Positions 58,501 through 64,000 of a stretch of DNA of 64,000 nt are shown in pieces. Positions within the stretch are counted from its first letter, which is position 1; each line of letters starts with the position of its first letter. A program made the position numbers and the translations under genes. The notes below the pieces were generated by a model. The model worked only from the letters and a program-made list of their open reading frames with translations, was not told where the DNA came from and searched no databases. The stretch spans positions 107,458,043 to 107,522,042 of the forward strand of contig NC_077228.1 in the NCBI RefSeq assembly GCF_027887165.1, given 5' to 3'. The stretch is from Monodelphis domestica. Its lineage: Eukaryota > Chordata > Mammalia > Didelphimorphia > Didelphidae.

Positions 58501-61500
58501 AGGTGTGATGTGCTGGATTCAAATTTGACCTCAAAACACTTGTTAGCTATGTGATCCTGGGCAAGTCACTTCACCCCCATTACTTAGCCCTTACTACTCT
58601 TTTGCCTTAGAACCAATACACAATATTGATTTCAAGATGGAAGGTAATGGTTAAAAATGAAGCAAAAGAAAACAATGTGGAACCTTACTGACTTCAGCAC
58701 ATATCTCATTAGCTAGTGATCCCAAGTTTGGAGTGATAGACATTAAGAAATTAAACGAGCCAGGTTTCAAATAAATGTGTGCACGTGTGTGTTATATGTC
58801 TGCTACTGGCCATATAAACCACTGTAGGCTCCTCTTTTCTGCATCTCAAACTCTCAGTGTTCAGCCTCTTTCCGACTTAATTTGATAAGTGATCTATTAT
58901 AGAGAAGGGAATATTCCCACCCATGTTGGTCACCCCCCCCCCCCAAGTCATCCATGTCCCATTCAACTATGCTCCATGGACATTTGTGGGGAGTTCTCAG
59001 GGGATCCTTCCTTGTTCTCCCTCTCAATCTGCAGAACTTACATGGACACCTTTGGAATTTTCATTCATTATCCCTTATTCCCATGACTTGACCTTTTCTG
59101 GTAATACAAGTCTCTGATGTAAAATGGGAGCTAGTAAAACACCTAGAGAGGAGGGCAGCTTCTAGACACACATACACCCCTTACCTTCTGTCTTAGTATG
59201 ACATCTAAGACAGAAGAATAGCAAGAGCTAGGCAATTGGGGTTAAGTGACTTACCTAGGGTCACACAGCTAGGAAATATGTGAGGTTAGATTTGAAACCA
59301 GGGCCTCCAGACTCCAGACCTGGCATTCTATTCACTGTGTTACTTAACTGGGCCTCAAAATAATATTTTAACTATGTAACAAATGTAAGATTTCAAAGCA
59401 AACCATTTATATTAATATAAATATTTTCTTCCTATTCTAGATTCATGGATCTATTGAAAACTATTCACAAATCCCTTCTGTGTCCAGGAACCCTGGGTTA
59501 AGGACCCAAGAAGATAGTCTCTAAAATTCCTCCCAGGTGAAAAATCTATGCTCTTAGGTGGGTCTCCATGTCTCTCTCTCTAGGACTGTGAACCCTTTAA
59601 TCCTGGCTAGGATGTCTTCTTATTCTGCTCTTCAAAGAAGGATACGTCTTTAGATTCTCAGTGAATAGAATCCTAAAACCTCACAGTTTTTAGAGCTGAT
59701 TAAGCTTTTCTCACAATGATTCTATACTGGAAGGATTATCATCGGCATCCCCATTTTACAGATGAAGCCACTAGGTCTCAGAGAAGTTTGATGGTTTGCC
59801 TAAGATCTCAGAATTAATAAGTGTTGTAGGCAGATGTTTCCATTACAAGCCAGTGCTCTATGCCCTATAGCATGCTTCTTCAGGACTTGGTAGAAATGCC
59901 TCTGATGACTGAGGGTGATGGGACGGGGGAAGAGTTCTATTGGTTTCAGAGAGGACTTTGGTTTTTGTGTGGCTGAATATAGGCCTGAGTTTGTGTATGT
60001 GTGCACTTGGCGGTAGGGTTGTACCCTGGCAATTCATATGTCTTTGTGTGATTCATTGAATGCTGGAAGCATATGGGACCTCAAAGATCCCCTTATCCTT
60101 ATCTTTATTAGGGTCCATTCATCCATTAGGAGAAAGCACCTCATCCTTATCACCCTCATCTTACCGAGGAGGAAAGTGAAGCCAAGAGGGGGGAAGGATT
60201 TGCTTACAGACAGAAGGTTGAGTTAGTGGAAGAGTCAACTACAACCAGCGTTTCCTCATTTGAGGCTAAAATTCTCCTACATCATGTGGCTTCTCTCAAT
60301 GCTCCTGCTTTGTATTAAGGCATCCAATTCAATTATTATTATTATTTTTTATAAACCCTTCTTGTGTATTGGTTCCAAGGCAGAAGAGTGGTAAGGGCTA
60401 AGCAATGAGGGTTAAGTGACTTGCCCAGGGTCACACAGTATCTGAGGTCAAATTTGAACCCAGCACCTCCCCTCTCTAGGCTTGGCTCTCAGTCCTTTCC
60501 ACCTAGCTGCCTTCAATTCAATTCTTAATAAACACATTGTTCATTTTTTTTTGTATTTGTCATCAGAAATGTTCAGTCTTAAACTACCTGCACCTACCTT
60601 CCAGGTGGTGTGGGCTTAGAGAATGAATCCTGACTTCAGTCTCAGCCTGAGTCAGACAGGAGGAGGAGGTTGAAGCTGCTGCCCACACAGTCAACCAAAA
60701 GTCACTTTAAGAAGTTTGTTTCCTAATCAGATATTACCCAGTGCCAACCAGTAGGAAATGAACATATGCTTCTATAGGGCTTACTCACAAATGTCACTGG
60801 TTCAGGACTGGCCTTGGTAACTCGAGTAATGCCCTACTTCACCCAGATGGTTATTTGGGCCTCTTTTTGGCAGGGTGGCATCAGATATTCTAGGATTATT
60901 TTGACATTTAGGAGGCTCTGTGATCTCATCAATGTGGGGGCTCTCTCCAACTGCACAGAATAAATCTCAAATGGATCCCAAATCCCAACATTCTCACTTT
61001 TGTTCCTGCCCTCTCATGAACCAGCAGATTTCTCCCTGCAGAAATGAGGGCCTTCTGCTAGATCTTGGGACCTTGAGTAAATACTCAATAAATACTCAAT
61101 AAAAAAAAAAAGTCCAATGGCTGCCTGTGAATCTAAGACATGATAACACCTTCTAGTGGAACATTATGTTCATCTCTCCCTATATTTTGGAGTTTTTTTT
61201 TTTGTTTTTTTTTTTCAGGGGGTAAAGAGAGTGCTAAAGAGCCATGATTTAATTGATCTAGGGAGCTCTGGGTGGAGGGAGAGAGATCCTTGTATTAGTG
61301 CAGATTGGCAATCGACCTTTTGCTTACAATCTGGGGCATTGACTCATCACTCTCTTAGAGATGAAAATGACTTGTTTAGTCAAGGAAAAGGCAGCAAAAA
61401 GGAGTCTTAAACCCTCGTCTTGCTTACTTAGAAGCGAACATTCTTATCCATTCTACTATGTTACCTCTCACATGTCTATAGAGAGAGATGACAAAATATC

Positions 61501-63362
61501 ACAAAATTTCACTGCCTAGAATGTCTTTTTGATTCATACTTCTCCCATATATGCAGGGAAGCAGTGTTCTTGGGGCTGGAAGCCCCGGATGTTAGTCCTC
61601 ACTTTGGGTAAAGAAAGGCAACAAGGTACAATGGAAAGAAGATTTTCTTTTCTTTTGTTTTAAACTCTAACTTCTGTCTTAGGAAAAATACTATATATTG
61701 CTTCCAAGACAGAAGAGTGGTAAGGGCTAGCCAATGTGGGGTAAGTGACACCCAACTAGAAAGTGTCTGAGGCCAAAAAGTCTGGATTCTCAATCAGAAG
61801 TCCTGAGTTCAAATCCTAGATATTCTACTCAATTGTGGGAAAACCTATGGGGCAGTGTAGGAAGGACTAGAGAAGAAATGGGTTTGGTTACTACTCAAGT
61901 GACTAAATAGCAACATAGAATAGTGGAAGAATACTTAATCCGGAGTCAGAGATTCTCAATTTGAGTCTTGGTTCTGTACCTTACTTAACCAGTGTGATCT
62001 CATGTAATTTATTTAATAAACACATTAATTTTTTTTGGTATTTGTCATCACAAGTGTTCATTCTTAAACCACCTTTCCTAACTTTTGGGCTCAGTTTCCT
62101 CATATGTAAAATGAAGGGGTCCTAGGACTCAATGACCACTCAATTTCCTTTCACCTTTATATTTATGATTCTATTAGTCTATCATCTCATAGCTGTATGA
62201 TAGCTGATTGAGCAGGTACAGGTCACAGTTACCCTCTCTGAATATCAACATTTTCATCTGTAAAATGGGGTTAGGATAACCCCTATCTCATGGGGTTGTT
62301 GTGAAGATCCCACAAAACATAATCTTGTTAGAATCATTTGTCAGCTCAAAATTGTTTCCATATCACTTTATAGTTCCCAAATCACTTCACACACAACAAT
62401 AATAACAAGGTACTCTCCCATTCTGGGCCTCAATCTCCTCATCTGTAAAATTAAACTATTGGATTAGATCAAGGTATTCTCAACCTTTTTAAAGACCTGG
62501 ACCCTTTTGTTAGTCTGGCATAGCCCAAGGACTCCTTATAAGAATAATGTATTTGGATAATTGAAGGAAATGCTAAATTAACGCTTTTTTTCCTCATCCA
62601 AATTCATGAATCCCCTGAAATCTACCCACAGAATCCTTGAGCATTTATGGACTCCAACACAACAACCCCTGAACTAGATCATCTAAGTTCTTTCCAGTTC
62701 TAGGTTTTACAATCCTGGTTGGCTTCATCTATACAAACTTCATTTTATTATAAAATTATAATTATAAAATTATTTTATAACATTATAAAATGAGTATAAT
62801 AATCATGCCCTATCTATGTCACATTAATCACAGCAAATGCAATTGAGAGCTATAAAGTGTTTTATAAAGTGCAAAGTTTAGGCAAATGTCAGATTACATA
62901 CACCTCTGTATGTAATTCAATATGTAATTCAAAATAATGCTTTCTAAAGATAAATAAAAATAATTTCCCATGATATCTTATTTGGGCTGTGGGATTCCCT
63001 CCCATTAACATGGGTTAAGTGTTCAACTGTCTCTCTGAGGCATTCCATAGAGCTTTTATAAGTGAGTTATCCTGCCCTTCTTGCTCCAGCAGAGGGAACA
63101 GTCATGGGCACAATTCCCTTCCTTTCCTCCTCCCCAGGAATCCCATCCCAGAAGAACAGCCTCACCTGTCGTAGTAGATAGAGAAGACATTTTTATTCAA
63201 CACCTTTTTGGCCATTATGTTGTCGAAGACAGGAGTGATTTTGCTCCTCGCCTGCTCAGGGTACCCCAGGCCAAGGATTCCATCAAACTGAGTCAGTCCA
63301 AAGGGTATCAGGGATAGTGATGTGACCTCAAGGAATAACTGAGTCACCTTCATTCCACCAAT
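46400..63362 (-). CDS. REN: Renin, exons for the middle and C-terminal part (5' exons outside window)
   Basis: Five exons splice without a frame break to 720 nt: 239 residues and a stop (197, 120, 142, 99 and 162 nt). Renin is a secreted aspartic protease of the kidney that cuts angiotensinogen to angiotensin I. The segment starts in the N-terminal lobe after the flap and includes the whole C-terminal lobe: [31 protein letters not shown], the catalytic [11 protein letters not shown], the SCENGC disulfide loop, GSDYVLQ, and the C-terminal [25 protein letters not shown] and [15 protein letters not shown] are distinctive of renin within the pepsin family, and ETNK2 downstream agrees. Signal peptide, propeptide, first catalytic Asp and flap lie beyond 64,000. 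Cathepsin E or D is less likely. The human 9-bp mini-exon has no counterpart; exon 5 joins the next exon in frame directly. Confidence 0.88.
46562..47505 (-). other. REN last intron, proximal part
   Basis: A MIR-type relic (about 46,690-46,760) and unique sequence. No additional exon needed or seen. Confidence 0.5.
47506..48095 (+). repeat. Three marsupial SINEs in a row, same orientation
   Basis: 47,508-47,695, 47,727-47,885 and 47,922-48,085, each with the tRNA-like head and the tail 'gattctaa...tagaaggt'. Spacing is under 40 bp and each has its own decay pattern. Confidence 0.75.
48096..50569 (-). repeat. Intron with three reverse SINEs
   Basis: Reverse SINE copies at about 48,540-48,722, 49,545-49,722 and 49,998-50,208. 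The rest is noncoding; the ORF at 48,213-48,518 has no recognisable domain. Confidence 0.65.
50570..50749 (+). repeat. Fragment of an old dispersed repeat
   Basis: 'agagctgtgctttaggaa' and 'agggagctattggag' match the same unnamed repeat as the segment at 38,468-38,600 and the flank of N1 near 2,540. Confidence 0.4.
50750..52450 (+). repeat. Ancient LINE-1 relic with SINE insertions
   Basis: Plus-strand, A-rich. Scattered RT-type codons ([12 protein letters not shown] near 51,080) and a terminal segment 'attagagaaatgcccata' mark it as an L1-like copy far older than those at 6-9 and 31-33 kb. A reverse SINE (51,118-51,305) and a forward SINE part (51,782-51,912) interrupt it. Confidence 0.6.
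52451..53689 (+). repeat. SINE and MIR fragments in REN intron
   Basis: Forward SINE parts at 52,622-52,765 and 52,940-53,080; MIR-type relics at 53,110-53,230, 53,280-53,400 and 53,460-53,560 ('tttccttatctgtaaaatga'). Confidence 0.6.
53690..53822. repeat. (AGAGAC)n-type purine microsatellite beside REN exon 9
   Basis: Degenerate GAGAGACA repeats end 15 bp before the donor of exon 9 (on the minus strand it lies just inside the following intron). Confidence 0.85.
53837..53935 (-). CDS. REN: REN exon 9
   Basis: 99 nt, phase 0 on both sides, acceptor TCCACAG, donor GTAAGC. Encodes [18 protein letters not shown], then [15 protein letters not shown], which aligns without gaps to the corresponding human exon. 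The Cys pairs with the Cys in the last exon (KMCMVAF) in the third disulfide of the family. Confidence 0.88.
53936..55424. other. REN intron with two SINEs
   Basis: Forward MIR/SINE composite at 54,170-54,380 and a reverse one at 54,815-55,045. The latter also exists in the duplicated copy at 27,130-27,320, so it predates the duplication. Confidence 0.6.
55425..55566 (-). CDS. REN: REN exon 8 (second catalytic aspartate)
   Basis: 142 nt, acceptor CCATACAG, donor GTAAGC. Encodes [20 protein letters not shown], then [20 protein letters not shown]. The Asp of DTG is the C-lobe catalytic residue. Thr follows (DTGT), as in pepsin and cathepsins, where human renin has Ala and mouse renin Ser. The exon is duplicated at 26,607-26,748 in inverse orientation. 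Confidence 0.9.
55605..56615 (-). repeat. Solo LTR in the REN intron, absent from the duplicate
   Basis: 1,011 bp from TGTAAGATTT to ATTCTCACA. The landmark 'gtggtcgccagggaat' is shared with the other LTRs. Its left part holds about four degenerate tandem units around 'taaactgt...ttaaaatggt' (55,630-55,760), and its centre has repeated 'ggatctatctccaagg'. Confidence 0.65.
56973..57109. repeat. Palindromic hairpin element (MITE-like)
   Basis: TGTTATGAGGAAATGAG at the left pairs with CTCATTTGTTTATAACA at the right, and pairing continues inward through 'agaagcaggaaggttccag' opposite 'ctggaaccttcttgcttct'. It splits a SINE whose other half resumes at 57,112; the duplicate at 26,295-26,370 has the SINE uninterrupted. 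Confidence 0.7.
57112..57260 (+). repeat. SINE, right part
   Basis: Continues the SINE broken by the hairpin ('gggaggtcctgggttcaaat' to 'aagagagaaagtaagg'). Confidence 0.65.
57435..57554 (-). CDS. REN: REN exon 7 (human numbering)
   Basis: 120 nt, acceptor CCCTCCAG, donor GTCAGG (a weak but valid GT). Encodes [29 protein letters not shown], and HFWQIQMQG. The start was chosen because only this AG gives the one leading base needed to continue exon 5 (arginine codon AG|G). GGSDP with WQIQM is the best renin-specific evidence in the window. Confidence 0.88.
57555..63165. other. REN intron between exons 5 and 7
   Basis: Forward SINE at 58,500-58,650; reverse SINEs at 59,175-59,350, 60,345-60,515 and 61,660-61,785; MIR-type relics near 59,740-59,850, 61,950-62,150 and 62,210-62,300. 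C and T homopolymers at 58,936-58,946 and 61,195-61,215. No 9-bp mini-exon can be defended by eye. Confidence 0.55.
63166..63362 (-). CDS. REN: REN exon 5 (human numbering)
   Basis: 197 nt between acceptor CCCACAG and donor GTGAGG. Encodes [16 protein letters not shown], then [26 protein letters not shown], and NVFSIYYDR. The mid-domain FDG(I/V)LGLG signature is common to the pepsin family; VTQ.F.EVT is renin-like. Ends in phase 2, matched by the single leading base of the next exon. Confidence 0.9.
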
Positions 63363-64000
63363 CTGTGGGTTTAAGAAGCCAGAGGAGAAAGCTGGCTGAC
63401 CAGGCATATTTCTTTAACAGTCTGACCTGGTGCTGACCATAGGCCCCAACAAATCAGCATGGTCCCTAGCTTGGGGTGCAGTCCATTATTAGATTTGGAG
63501 GAATTAGTTAAGAAAAAGAAGAAAAGTAGGTAGTTTGAAGATCAATTCAGAATGTAGTCTTTTTGAAGCACTTTTTAAAGATTGGTATGGAAGGATAGTC
63601 AGAGTGGTTTTGGCTTTTGCTGCACCTATCTCACCATCTTGACTCTTCCCCCCAGATTTAAATTCAAAGGAATCATTGAGGTCATCTAATTCAAACCCTT
63701 CATTTTACAGGTGAAGAAACTGAGGCACAGAAGATTAAATGATTTGCCCAAAGTCTCACAGTAAGCACAAGAGTCCCTGCTCCACCCCAATCCTCTCTGG
63801 CTATAGCCAACACTCCCCTTACCCCATGAGTTGGGTTGCATGACAACCTAACCCCTTCACCACTCCCTATGTGTCCTCTGGGATCCAGGCTGCCTTCTTA
63901 TCTTCTTCCAGGATGGCCTTGCGATTCATCAAAACCTGATTTCACCTAGATAAAACTATTCATGAAGTTGTGGGAGACATAGCCCAAGTTGTCCTGGGCC
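63363..64000. other. REN intron upstream of exon 5
   Basis: A MIR-type relic at 63,690-63,790. No exon 4 signature (Ser/Tyr-rich segment before the flap) found before the window ends. Confidence 0.5.

Overview
The window is vertebrate nuclear DNA and almost certainly marsupial. It is packed with opossum-type LINE-1 copies, tRNA-headed marsupial SINEs (many full length, on both strands), ancient MIR-type SINEs and several families of endogenous retroviruses (ERVs). I cannot name the species. Only two host loci are visible. The 3' half of renin (REN) lies on the minus strand at 46.2-63.4 kb as five exons that splice in frame to 239 residues plus a stop. The 5' exons must lie beyond base 64,000. 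A CpG island at about 41.6-42.6 kb carries a first-exon fragment of ETNK2 (ethanolamine kinase 2), also on the minus strand. ETNK2 directly downstream of REN is the human order (ETNK2-REN-KISS1), which supports both names.

Left part (1-33.5 kb): this is a retroelement graveyard. At the left edge is a gammaretrovirus-like remnant with integrase followed by env-like pieces. A minus-strand provirus at 2,632-11,510 has two LTRs, a PBS and a PPT. It belongs to a family called N here, with gag followed by an unknown acidic ORF region and no visible pol. A LINE-1 fragment interrupts it. At 13,552-30,763 sits a composite of a second, gammaretrovirus-like family (G here): a minus-strand half (13.55-19.3 kb) faces a plus-strand half (19.34-30.76 kb), and both outer ends are U5 ends of the LTR. 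The composite lies inside a single LINE-1 copy with a 4-bp near-match at the two junctions. The plus half is split by a second family-N element (21,380-27,989). That element contains a 1.1-kb copy of the REN locus, including one renin-type exon with intact splice sites, in the opposite orientation to REN.

Middle part (33.5-46 kb): LTR fragments, SINEs, simple repeats, a small patchwork insertion at 37.55-37.72 kb and the ETNK2 CpG island. Right part (46-64 kb): REN exons in SINE-rich introns, with an LTR insertion and a palindromic hairpin that are absent from the REN copy at 26-27 kb.

The main biological point is the duplicated renin exon. By hand alignment the exon differs far more between the two copies (31 of 142 bases, 15 of 47 residues) than its flanking introns do (about 7-10%), while the catalytic DTGTS core is identical. 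This hints at a diversifying renin-like paralogue. All alignments here were done by eye and repeat boundaries are approximate unless a duplication or terminal TG...CA is cited.
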